A stretch of DNA of 10,904 nt from an uncultured delta proteobacterium. Its GTDB lineage: Bacteria; Myxococcota_A; Bradymonadia; REDH01. Under the pieces are notes generated by a model that made no database searches, was not told the origin of the DNA, and was given only the letters and a program-made list of their open reading frames with translations. The stretch's first letter is position 1; the number at the start of each line of letters is the position of its first letter. The position numbers and the translations under genes were made by a program. This document shows, one piece after another, positions 1 to 7,059 of the stretch. The stretch is taken from positions 1 through 10,904 of the forward strand of contig CAIQPA010000017.1 in assembly GCA_903873545.1 (NCBI GenBank), read 5' to 3'.

Positions 1-1498
1 CTGGATTCCCCACTGGGGCGAGAACCGCATCCGCGGCATGATCGAGGCGCGCCCCGACTGGTGCATCTCGCGACAGCGCTCCTGGGGCGTCCCCATCCCG
101 GCCTTCATGTGCGGCGGCTGCGGCAAAGAGATTGTGAGCCATCTCGTCGCCAACCATGTGGCCGACCTGACAGCCACCGACGGCTGCGATATCTGGTTCG
201 AGCGCTCGGCGGCCGAGCTGGTCCCGTCCGGCTTCGTCTGCCCCCACTGCAGCGCTGCGCCCGAGCAGTTCGAGAAGGTCGAGGACATCCTCGATGTCTG
301 GTTCGATTCCGGCGTGAGCTGGGCCGCCGTCCTCCGCGACCGCGAGGGCATCACCGAGCAGGCCGACCTCTACCTCGAGGGCTCCGACCAGCACCGCGGC
401 TGGTTCCACACCTCGCTCCTCACCTCGGTTGCGCTCGACGACCGCGCCCCCTTCAAGGCGGTGCTGACCCACGGCTTCGTGGTCGATCAGTCGGGCCGCA
501 AGTACTCCAAGTCGAGCCCCAACTTCGAGCCGCTCGAGCGAATCCTCGATGTCATGGGCGCCGATGTGCTCCGCCTCTGGGTTGCCTCGGTCGACTACCG
601 CAACGACGTCGTCCTCACCCCCGGCCTGCTCCAGCAGGTGGGCGAGTCCTACCGCAAGATTCGCAACACCATCCGCTTCCTGCTGGGCAACCTCCACGAC
701 TTCAACGCCGCCGAGCACCCCCTCGCAACCGCCGCGCTGACCGACCTCGATCGCTGGGCGCTCGCGAAGACGCAGGACTACATCGGCAAGCTCCGGACGG
801 CGTATGACAGCTACGAGTTCCATGCCGCCTACCACGCGACCCTGGAGTTCTGCGGCGGCGTGCTGAGCGCGGTCTACCTCGACGTCCTCAAAGACCGCCT
901 CTACTGCAACGACCCGGCCGACCCGGCCCGCCGCGCCTCGCAGGCCGTCATCTACGAGGTGCTGCGTGCCCTCGTCGTTGGCATCTCGCCCATCCTCAGC
1001 TTCACCGCCGAGGAGGCCTGGGCAGCCATGCCGCGCCGCGCCGGCGAGCAGGATTCGGTCTTCTTTGCAGACTTCCCCGCCGCCGACCCGTCGCTCGCCG
1101 TTGTGCCCGCCGGCTTCATCCGGCTGCTCGAGAAGCGGGGCGAGGTGCAGGAGCAGATTGAGGCCCGCCGCCCGAAGAAGAAGGGCGAGCGCGAGCCGGG
1201 CCAGATCGGCTCCTCCCAAGAGGCCGTCGTCACGCTCACCATCCCCGCCGAAGAGGCAGCCACCTACGCGGCCCGCGCTGAAGAGCTCGCCGAACTCTTC
1301 ATCGTCTCGGAGGTCAAGGTGGCGCTCGGCAGCTGGGCCGTCTCCGTCGACACCGCCACGACCCACCGCTGCGCCCGTTGTTGGAACCACCGGGATTCTG
1401 TGGGCAGCCGCGCAGCGTTCCCTGACCTCTGCGGCCGCTGCGCCGACGTTGTCGAAGCCCACCCTGAACTCATCCCGGCGCCTTCCGCCGAGCCCTAA
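1..1498 (+). CDS. ileS: Isoleucyl-tRNA synthetase, 3' part (5' end outside window)
   Basis: This cytoplasmic class I synthetase charges tRNA-Ile with isoleucine using ATP. The reading frame is open from the first complete codon at base 2, giving 498 residues that match the second half of the usual roughly 930-1050-residue enzyme. The N-terminal HIGH motif and most of the editing domain lie outside the window. Visible landmarks are the catalytic-core segment PDWCISRQRSWGVP (about 53-96), a CxxC pair (CGGC near 110, CPHC near 240) that resembles the inserted zinc ribbon of many IleS proteins, the DVWFDSG motif near 295-315, and the signature loop at 500-514. That loop reads KYSKS instead of KMSKS. 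An anticodon-binding domain follows, and the C-terminal zinc knuckle has cysteine codons at 1370, 1379, 1430 and 1439. The TAA stop is at 1496-1498, and lspA follows 26 nt later. The identity is secure; the Tyr in the loop is unusual. Confidence 0.97.
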   Translation, partial: WIPHWGENRIRGMIEARPDWCISRQRSWGVPIPAFMCGGCGKEIVSHLVANHVADLTATDGCDIWFERSAAELVPSGFVCPHCSAAPEQFEKVEDILDVWFDSGVSWAAVLRDREGITEQADLYLEGSDQHRGWFHTSLLTSVALDDRAPFKAVLTHGFVVDQSGRKYSKSSPNFEPLERILDVMGADVLRLWVASVDYRNDVVLTPGLLQQVGESYRKIRNTIRFLLGNLHDFNAAEHPLATAALTDLDRWALAKTQDYIGKLRTAYDSYEFHAAYHATLEFCGGVLSAVYLDVLKDRLYCNDPADPARRASQAVIYEVLRALVVGISPILSFTAEEAWAAMPRRAGEQDSVFFADFPAADPSLAVVPAGFIRLLEKRGEVQEQIEARRPKKKGEREPGQIGSSQEAVVTLTIPAEEAATYAARAEELAELFIVSEVKVALGSWAVSVDTATTHRCARCWNHRDSVGSRAAFPDLCGRCADVVEAHPELIPAPSAEP

Positions 1499-1512
1499 CG
1501 CTCTTGCCTCAT

Positions 1513-1518
1513 GAGGGG
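1513..1518 (+). promoter_or_regulatory. Ribosome binding site deciding the TTG start of lspA
   Basis: GAGGGG lies 6 nt upstream of a TTG at 1525-1527. This makes 1525 a better start than the in-frame TTG at 1504, which has no Shine-Dalgarno at a useful distance. The protein would then begin LTKKYIILLL, a short positively charged end followed directly by a membrane segment, as expected for LspA. Confidence 0.6.
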
Positions 1519-1524
1519 TCTCCC

Positions 1525-2310
1525 TTGACGAAGAAATACATCATCCTGCTGCTCATCGTGATCTTCGGCGTCGCGGCCGACTTGGTCACCAAGCAGCTTG
1601 CCATCGACCATCTCGCCAGCCCCTACTGGGACCACACCTTTGTTCGTACGGTGCCTGCCGAGGCCGACGGCAAGACGCTCGAGGCATGGGCCGCAGAGGA
1701 GTTCGGCGTCACCGCCACCGACGAGGATGCCCCGACCTTTTACATGAACACCTTCGCGCTCGGCGACGGCACCCGCGAGCCGCAGCGGCTCAATTCCGGC
1801 ACCGAGCTCAAGGCAGGCGAGCGGCTGCAGTTCCGCTACCGCGAAATCGAGGTGGTCCCCGGCTTCTGGCGCCATATCTACGTGCGCAACCACGGTGCTG
1901 CCTGGGGCATGTTCTCCAAGCATTCTGAGGCCTTCCGCATCCCCTTCTTCATCACTGTCAGCATCGTCGCGATGGGCTTCGTGATGAGCATCTTTCGCAA
2001 GCTCCGCGAAGACCAGTACCTACTCATCGTAACCCTCTCCTTCATTGTCGCCGGTGCCATTGGCAACTTCGTCGACCGCATGCGTTTCGGCTACGTCGTC
2101 GACTTCATCGACTGGTATGTCGCCTGGGGCGGTCGCGACCGCCACTGGCCCACCTTCAACATTGCAGACGTCTGGATCAGCTGCGGCGTCACGCTGATGA
2201 TCATCCAGTCGCTCTTCGTGAAGGACCTCATTCCGGAGGGTGCCACCGCGGCCGAGCCTGCCAAGGATACAAACAAGTCGGAACCGGCCTCCGGCGAGCG
2301 GGAAGGGTAG
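1525..2310 (+). CDS. lspA: Lipoprotein signal peptidase (signal peptidase II) with large insertion
   Basis: This inner-membrane aspartyl protease removes the signal peptide of prolipoproteins after Lgt has lipidated the lipobox cysteine. From the TTG at 1525 it has 261 residues, against about 160-170 for E. coli or B. subtilis LspA. The family motifs are present in order: D19-L-V-T-K23 at the end of the first membrane helix, N122-x-GAAWG, GN-x-x-D184-R, VVD193F and FN-x-A-D215. These include the aspartates known to form the catalytic site. The extra length is mostly one insertion of about 70 residues between D19 and N122, a stretch of only about 30 in E. coli, which should face the periplasm. 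About 30 mostly polar residues follow the last helix. It is transcribed with ileS and lgt; the lgt ATG is 7 nt after this stop. The next gene being lgt supports the assignment. Start choice is moderately sure; identity is very sure. Confidence 0.95.
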   Translation: MTKKYIILLLIVIFGVAADLVTKQLAIDHLASPYWDHTFVRTVPAEADGKTLEAWAAEEFGVTATDEDAPTFYMNTFALGDGTREPQRLNSGTELKAGERLQFRYREIEVVPGFWRHIYVRNHGAAWGMFSKHSEAFRIPFFITVSIVAMGFVMSIFRKLREDQYLLIVTLSFIVAGAIGNFVDRMRFGYVVDFIDWYVAWGGRDRHWPTFNIADVWISCGVTLMIIQSLFVKDLIPEGATAAEPAKDTNKSEPASGEREG

Positions 2311-2317
2311 GGCGCCC

Positions 2318-3451
2318 ATGTGGCCCGATCTCTTCGACCTGCTCGGCTTCCAGGCGGCAGGTCCGACCTTTGAGGTCATCCTCTGGTCCATCGCCCTCCT
2401 CATCGGCGTCTGGCAGGCCGAGAGCGAGTGGCGCAGCAGCCGCGCCGGCGAGGTCAGCCCGCTAGGCTGGGCGCTCTCCCTTGGCCTCATCGGCTTCGGC
2501 CTCCGCCGCCTCTACGGAACCCTCCAACAGGGCGAACTCTATCTGGGCGAAGATGGGCTCTCCATCGCGACCTACGGATTCCTTTACGCAGCCGGCTTCG
2601 GTACCGCCGTGCTGCTGTCGCTCTGGCAGGCACGGAGTCGTGCCGCGCTCGGCGCACCGCCACCGGCCAAGGTCATCGACCTGGCCCTCTGGATGCTCGT
2701 CGGCGGCGTCGTTGGCGCCCGCGCCTTGGGCTGGCTGACCACGCTCCCCGCGGCCCTTTCCGCCTGCTCTTCGCTCGGCAGCGAAAGCCTCGAGTGCCGC
2801 GCCATCTTTCAGGTCTGGCACGGCCCCAACGTCTTCCTCGGTGGCTCCATCGGCTCCTTCATCGCAGGCGGAATCTGGGCACGCCGCGGCGGCCACTCGC
2901 TCGCCGCCGCCTGCGACACCGTCGCCCCCGGCGTTGCCATCGGCCACGCCATCGGCCGCATCGGCTGTATCGCCGCCGGCTGCTGCTACGGCGCCATGAC
3001 GAATGCCTCCATCGGGCTCTCCTACCCGATCGCAAGCCCCGCATTCGCCGACCACTACAACCATGCCTCCGAGGCCGGTCGCGAGCAGCTCTCCACGCTC
3101 GGCCACAGCTTCGCCGTGCATCCGTCGCAGCTCTACGATGGCGGCGCCGAGCTGCTCATCTGCCTCTTCCTCATCGCTACGCCGTTCGGTCGCAACCTCA
3201 CCGGTGGCCGACGCTTCGCGCTCTGGGCCATCCTCTACGGCACGGCCCGCGTCATCACCGAGCTCTTCCGCGGCGACACCATCCGCGGCTACCTCGTCCG
3301 CGTCGACCTGCCGTGGCTCCGCGAGGCGCTCTCCATTGGCAACGAGCTGCCCTCCTTCCTCACCACGAGCCAGGTCATCTCGCTCTCCATCATCGCGCTG
3401 GGCCTCTGGTGGTTCCGCCGCCCCGCTACGAAGGCCGACGCATCGCCTTGA
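2318..3451 (+). CDS. lgt: Prolipoprotein diacylglyceryl transferase
   Basis: Lgt moves a diacylglyceryl group from phosphatidylglycerol to the lipobox cysteine of prolipoproteins in the inner membrane, the step before LspA. The ATG at 2318 follows GGAAGGG (2301-2307) at a 10-nt spacing. A longer frame from 2240 would overlap lspA and add a basic, non-membrane stretch, so I reject it. The protein has 377 residues, longer than E. coli Lgt (291). The family core starts near residue 80 with TYGFLYAAGF (Y86 aligns with the essential Tyr of E. coli), then D200, the signature GRIGC...GCCYG at 213-225, HPSQLYD at 268-274, and YGTARVITELFRGD at 307-320 (R311 and E315 match E. coli R239 and E243). About 75 residues precede the core and contain one or two hydrophobic segments. 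Cysteines 217 and 222 replace the E. coli Asn146 and Glu151. I recall this GC...GCCYG form in Lgt proteins of other phyla, so it is probably still an active enzyme. Confidence 0.92.
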   Translation: MWPDLFDLLGFQAAGPTFEVILWSIALLIGVWQAESEWRSSRAGEVSPLGWALSLGLIGFGLRRLYGTLQQGELYLGEDGLSIATYGFLYAAGFGTAVLLSLWQARSRAALGAPPPAKVIDLALWMLVGGVVGARALGWLTTLPAALSACSSLGSESLECRAIFQVWHGPNVFLGGSIGSFIAGGIWARRGGHSLAAACDTVAPGVAIGHAIGRIGCIAAGCCYGAMTNASIGLSYPIASPAFADHYNHASEAGREQLSTLGHSFAVHPSQLYDGGAELLICLFLIATPFGRNLTGGRRFALWAILYGTARVITELFRGDTIRGYLVRVDLPWLREALSIGNELPSFLTTSQVISLSIIALGLWWFRRPATKADASP

Positions 3452-4286
3452 GCCGGTCGAGGTTGGTGCGGAAACTCCGCTCGCCCGACTCCAGCGGCGG
3501 CGTCTCCAGCATGGCCGGCGTGGCCGCAAAAGCGGGGTGATTCACGAGGTGGGCGAAGGCCTCCGCTGCGATGCCGCCTACGCCAATCTGGTCGTGCCGG
3601 TCTTTGCGATTGCCTAGCCCGCCCATCGAGCCGTTAAGGTGGAAGGCGGCGACCTTGTCCCAGCCGACCGTCTGCTTGAGCTGCTGGAGCATCTCTTCGC
3701 AGGCCTCTGCAGAGCCGAGGTCGTAGCCGCCCGCGAAGGCGTGGCAGGTGTCGATGCAGACGGCGATCCGGTCGGGGTAGCGCGAGGCGCCGATGATGTC
3801 GCGCAGGTGCTCAAACCGGTAGCCGATGTTGGAGCCTTGGCCTGCCGTGTTCTCGATGACGACCATGGTGTTGACCGCACCCGATGCCTCGAGGCAGCGG
3901 TCCACGGTCGCTGCCACTTCGACGCAGCCCCAGCTCTCGCTCTGCTCTTTGACCGCGCCAGGATGGGTGTTGAGCCAGCGGATGCCTAGCTGCTCGCTCC
4001 GCACGATCTCGTCGGTGAAGGCCGCAACGCTCTTCACCCGGTTTTCTTCGTCGGGTGCGCAGAGATTGATGAGGTAGCTGGTGTGGATCATCACCTCGTT
4101 CGGGCCGATGTCGGAGAGGGCCCAGGCAGCCTTCCAGCCATCGATGTCGGCCTGAGCGAGCGGCTTGGCGGCCCACTGGCGCGAGCTCCGGGTGAAGATT
4201 TGGAGCGACTCCGCGCCATCCTCACGGGCCAGGTCGAAGGCTGTCGCGAGCGCGCCCGCAGCACTCTCGTGTGCGCCGAGCCTCAC
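3426..4286 (-). CDS. nfo: Endonuclease IV (AP endonuclease)
   Basis: This zinc-dependent TIM-barrel enzyme cuts DNA 5' of abasic sites in base excision repair and trims damaged 3' ends. It has 286 residues, almost the same as E. coli Nfo (285). All nine known metal ligands fall at, or one residue from, the E. coli positions: H68, H108 (in LNTHPGA), E145 (in IENTAGQGSNIG), D179 and H182 (in CIDTCHAF), H216 (in HLNGS), D229 and H231 (in DRHDQIG) and E261 (in LETP). One oddity is residues 218-221, which read NGSM where most family members have an N-D-S/A-K stretch. The start is a GTG whose last two bases belong to the TGA stop of the upstream gene (GTGA overlap). I see no strong Shine-Dalgarno, so translation is probably coupled. 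The 3' end overlaps the end of the convergent lgt by 26 bp. Identity is very sure. Confidence 0.96.
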   Translation of the reverse strand: MRLGAHESAAGALATAFDLAREDGAESLQIFTRSSRQWAAKPLAQADIDGWKAAWALSDIGPNEVMIHTSYLINLCAPDEENRVKSVAAFTDEIVRSEQLGIRWLNTHPGAVKEQSESWGCVEVAATVDRCLEASGAVNTMVVIENTAGQGSNIGYRFEHLRDIIGASRYPDRIAVCIDTCHAFAGGYDLGSAEACEEMLQQLKQTVGWDKVAAFHLNGSMGGLGNRKDRHDQIGVGGIAAEAFAHLVNHPAFAATPAMLETPPLESGERSFRTNLDRLKAMRRPS

Positions 4287-5440
4287 GCCACGCTCGCGGC
4301 AGCGAGGTCGAGGGCGCGGGTCAGGTCGGCGAGCAGGTCGTCGGCATCCTCGATGCCCACGGAGAGCCGGATGAGGCCGTCGCTGATGCCGAGCTGTGCG
4401 CGGATGTCGGCCGGGATGGAGGCATGCGTCATCACGGCCGGGTGCTCGATGAGCGACTCGACGCCGCCGAGCGACTCGGCGAGGGCGAAGAGCCGGGTCT
4501 GCTCGAGCAGGGTGGTGGCCGCCTTGAGACCGCCCCGCATCACGCAGGTGATCATGCCGCCGCCGCCCGTCATCTGCCGCTTCGCCAGTTCGTACTGCGG
4601 GTGCGACGGCGAGAAGGGCCAGGTGACCGTCTCCACCGCGGGATGGGCCTCAAGGAGCGCCACCACCTTCTCGGCGTTGGCGGCGTGTTGGCGCATGCGC
4701 ACACCCAGCGTCTTGATGCCGCGAAGCACGAGGAAGCAGTCCATGGGGCCGGGGATGGCGCCGATGGAGTTCTGCAGGAAGTGGAGCTGCTGCGCGAGGC
4801 CATCGTCGCGCGTTACGGCGATGCCCCCGACGACGTCGGAGTGGCCGTTGATGAACTTGGTCGTGGAGTGAACGACGATGTCGGCGCCGTGGTCGAGCGG
4901 CGTCTGGAAGATGGGCGACATGAAGGTGTTGTCGACCACCACGAGCGCGCCCGCTGCGTGGGCAATCTCGGAGAGCGCCGCGATATCGACCAGCTTGAGC
5001 ATGGGGTTGGTCGGCGTCTCGAGCCAGAGCATCTTCGTGTTCGGGCGCAGGTGCTGCCGCAGCGATGCGGGGTCGGAGAGGTCGGCGAAGGTGAACTCGA
5101 TGCCGAAGCGGGCGAGCACCTTGGTGAAGAGCCGGTAGGTGCCTCCGTAGAGGTCGTCGCAGGCCACCACATGGTCTCCGGCGCTGAGGAGGTGGAGAAC
5201 GGCGTCTGTCGTCGCGCAGCCCGAGGCAAAGGCGATGCCATGCTTGCCGTTCTCGACCGCAGCGATGCAGGCCTCGAGTGCGTGACGGGTCGGGTTCTGG
5301 GTGCGCGAATACTCGTAGCCCTTGTGGACGCCCGGGCTCGACTGCACATAGGTCGAGGTCTGGAAAATGGGCGTCATGATGGCGCCGGTCGTCGGATCGG
5401 GCTCCTGGCCGGCGTGGATGGCGAGTGTGTCTTTATGCAT
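4283..5440 (-). CDS. Cystathionine gamma-synthase / gamma-lyase family PLP enzyme
   Basis: This is a cytoplasmic trans-sulfuration enzyme of the Cys/Met metabolism PLP-dependent family, 385 residues and full length. Visible are YSRTQNPT (44-51, binding the cofactor phosphate), SGCATT (73-78), DDLYGGTY (95-102, Y98 stacking on PLP), LETPTNP (140-146), D170-N-T for the pyridine nitrogen, the Schiff-base lysine K195 in HSTTKF, and LGGVESLIEHPAVMTH near 325-340. Members with these features act as cystathionine gamma-synthase (methionine synthesis), cystathionine gamma-lyase (cysteine synthesis and H2S release), or both. The sequence alone does not let me separate them, so I give no symbol. Other possibilities such as methionine gamma-lyase are less likely. 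The ATG at 5440 has AGGA (5447-5450) 6 nt upstream, inside the 3' end of the nucleotidase gene; the gap between those genes is 2 nt. The stop overlaps the nfo start. Confidence 0.92.
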   Translation of the reverse strand: MHKDTLAIHAGQEPDPTTGAIMTPIFQTSTYVQSSPGVHKGYEYSRTQNPTRHALEACIAAVENGKHGIAFASGCATTDAVLHLLSAGDHVVACDDLYGGTYRLFTKVLARFGIEFTFADLSDPASLRQHLRPNTKMLWLETPTNPMLKLVDIAALSEIAHAAGALVVVDNTFMSPIFQTPLDHGADIVVHSTTKFINGHSDVVGGIAVTRDDGLAQQLHFLQNSIGAIPGPMDCFLVLRGIKTLGVRMRQHAANAEKVVALLEAHPAVETVTWPFSPSHPQYELAKRQMTGGGGMITCVMRGGLKAATTLLEQTRLFALAESLGGVESLIEHPAVMTHASIPADIRAQLGISDGLIRLSVGIEDADDLLADLTRALDLAAASVA

Positions 5441-5442
5441 GT

Positions 5443-6984
5443 TCAGTCCTGCGGGTTCGGCCGGTTCGGCTTGGCATCGTTGGTGTGGGGCGGGGCGACC
5501 CGTGCCGCCCTGAAGTAGTGCTCGGTCGAATACTCAAGGAAGTTCGACACGCGGCTGGTGTAGAGGTCGGCATGCTCCTCAATGGAGTCGCCGAAGAGCG
5601 TCCGGTCGTTGCCCTCCACGAAGACCGACCCCCAGTGCGGGTGAAACTTCTGGTCCACCTGCGACTGCAGCAGGTGAATCCGCTGAATCAGCCTGCGCCG
5701 CGCCTCCTTGAGCCGCTGCGACTGGTCGAGCAGCTCATCGTGGAGCGCGTGCACCTGCTGCCGTAGCGGGTCGGCCACCGCCCGTTCTCCCTCCTGTTCG
5801 AGCGCCTCGTCGAGCGACTCTCGCGCATCGGTCACAAAGGCAATCTCGTCGTTGAGCAGGTCGAGTTCGCGGTCGAGCCGATCCCAATCTGCATACCGCG
5901 ACGGCGCCTGCGAGTTGAGGTCCAACTCTTCGTCCAGCTCAGGCACAATCATCACCGTCCGCCAGCCGCGCGCCCGCTTGCTGACAAGGATGTCGCCGTA
6001 GATGTGGTCGCCCATGTAGAGCGTCTCCAGCATCGTATCGCCGAAGAACTGCTCAATCATCTCCACGTTGCCGCCCTCGTAGAGCCCCTTGTGCTCGAAC
6101 CGCGTCGCGACCGGCTCGATGGTCTCGCCCGCCCGGTTCAGGCGCTGTGCGGGGAGCGACTCACGGAAGAAGCGGGGCTTGGAGGCCGCCGCTACCACCA
6201 GGTCGAAGAAGGAGGTCCAGTCCTGCTCTGCACCCACCAGCCAGCTCATCAGGCCGTCGGTGTAGGCAAAGTTGGAGTTGGTCACCAGGAAGAGCTTCCG
6301 ACGCCCACGGTTGCGGAGCGAGCGGAGCGTGGCCGCCAGCTGCGGGTCGGGGATGAGGTAGCGCTCCTTGTCGGCCAGCACCGCAGCCTTGATGCTGTTG
6401 TCCTGATGCGACAGGTCCACTGCCGCCCGCGTATCGTCGCAGATCTTGCGGAAGTCGCAGGGCAGGGCGCGCGTCTCGAACCAGTCAATCAGCGCACAGA
6501 TGATGTAGGCCTCGGGCAGGTCGAAGAGCGTGTCGAGCCGCATGAACCGCCGGCTGTCGAGCCGCAGGACTTCGCGCCAGTAGAGATCAATCTCGCTCTG
6601 TTCGAGCGGCCGCAGCCCGTGCCAGGCCTTCTTGACCTGGCGGTGGGCGTTGAGCTTCAGCAGGTGGCCCGTCGACTTGTCGACGCACAGACCGCGAATC
6701 GCAAAACCGGGATGAAACGGAATCTCGAGAATCTCCGGCGGGTAGCCGTGCACACCAACCAGCCGCTCCAACGCCAGCCCGTGGACCAGCCGGTCGAGCT
6801 CCTCGCGCCGGTAGATCGCCAGTGTGTAGTCCATGTCAAAACCGATCCAGCCGATCCGCTTCATCGGGATGTCCCGGATGGCAAACACCTGCTGCATCCG
6901 TTCGTGCGTCGGGCTCACACCGAGCAGGTCCAGCATCTCGATAACGCGCTCTCGGTTCACCGCACGATCTCCTGTCTCTGGCAT
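5443..6984 (-). CDS. HAD-IG family cytosolic 5'-nucleotidase (NT5C2-like)
   Basis: This HAD-superfamily phosphatase resembles the eukaryotic cytosolic purine 5'-nucleotidase NT5C2, which dephosphorylates IMP and GMP. The bacterial homologs (HAD-IG family, subfamily I) are poorly characterised, so the substrate here is inferred. From the ATG at 6984 it has 513 residues. Motif I is GFD50MD52YTLAIY, almost identical to NT5C2; motif II is LVTNSNF (T235); motif III is K269-PRFF; motif IV is YMGD326HIYGD331I. The stretch HPGFAIRGLCVDKSTGHLLK near 91-110 is also typical. Residues of about 380-470 are rich in Glu, Arg, Leu and Gln in a pattern that looks like coiled coil, followed by a polar tail. 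The frame is open to 7119, but the ATG at 6984 has GGGAG 5 nt upstream and the extra 45 residues look non-coding, so I prefer 6984. It is the first gene of a three-gene minus-strand operon. Confidence 0.9.
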   Translation of the reverse strand: MPETGDRAVNRERVIEMLDLLGVSPTHERMQQVFAIRDIPMKRIGWIGFDMDYTLAIYRREELDRLVHGLALERLVGVHGYPPEILEIPFHPGFAIRGLCVDKSTGHLLKLNAHRQVKKAWHGLRPLEQSEIDLYWREVLRLDSRRFMRLDTLFDLPEAYIICALIDWFETRALPCDFRKICDDTRAAVDLSHQDNSIKAAVLADKERYLIPDPQLAATLRSLRNRGRRKLFLVTNSNFAYTDGLMSWLVGAEQDWTSFFDLVVAAASKPRFFRESLPAQRLNRAGETIEPVATRFEHKGLYEGGNVEMIEQFFGDTMLETLYMGDHIYGDILVSKRARGWRTVMIVPELDEELDLNSQAPSRYADWDRLDRELDLLNDEIAFVTDARESLDEALEQEGERAVADPLRQQVHALHDELLDQSQRLKEARRRLIQRIHLLQSQVDQKFHPHWGSVFVEGNDRTLFGDSIEEHADLYTSRVSNFLEYSTEHYFRAARVAPPHTNDAKPNRPNPQD

Positions 6985-6989
6985 GAATT

Positions 6990-6994
6990 CTCCC
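6990..6994 (-). promoter_or_regulatory. Ribosome binding site deciding the start of the 5'-nucleotidase gene
   Basis: On the minus strand GGGAG stands 5 nt before the ATG at 6984-6982. No comparable site precedes the more distant in-frame start at 7119, so the shorter protein is favoured. Confidence 0.65.
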
Positions 6995-7019
6995 GTAGAC
7001 CTAACCGTCACGACGGCCG

Positions 7020-7035
7020 CGGGCGGAGGCGCCCG
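7020..7035. repeat. Small GC-rich inverted repeat in the intergenic region
   Basis: CGGGCG (7020-7025) and CGCCCG (7030-7035) flank GAGG, giving a 6-bp stem with a 4-nt loop. In the nucleotidase leader RNA this would be a stable hairpin about 35 nt before the start codon, still clear of the ribosome binding site at 6990-6994. No T-run follows on either strand, so it does not look like an intrinsic terminator. In such GC-rich DNA it may be chance. Confidence 0.25.
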
Positions 7036-7059
7036 TCCTTCTGACTGCTCGCTCTCTTC

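Noticed and set aside
2462..3529. A 355-codon open frame on the minus strand opposite lgt
   Set aside because: It is a compositional shadow rich in Glu, Ala, Gly and Asp. It also overlaps the 3' end of nfo in another frame.
4271..5518. A 415-codon open frame on the plus strand opposite the cystathionine enzyme gene
   Set aside because: The composition is low complexity (Gly, Arg, Val, Glu, His) and the opposite strand encodes a complete PLP enzyme with all cofactor residues.
6004..7044. A 346-codon open frame on the plus strand opposite the 5'-nucleotidase gene
   Set aside because: No family features are seen, and the minus strand holds all four HAD motifs in order.
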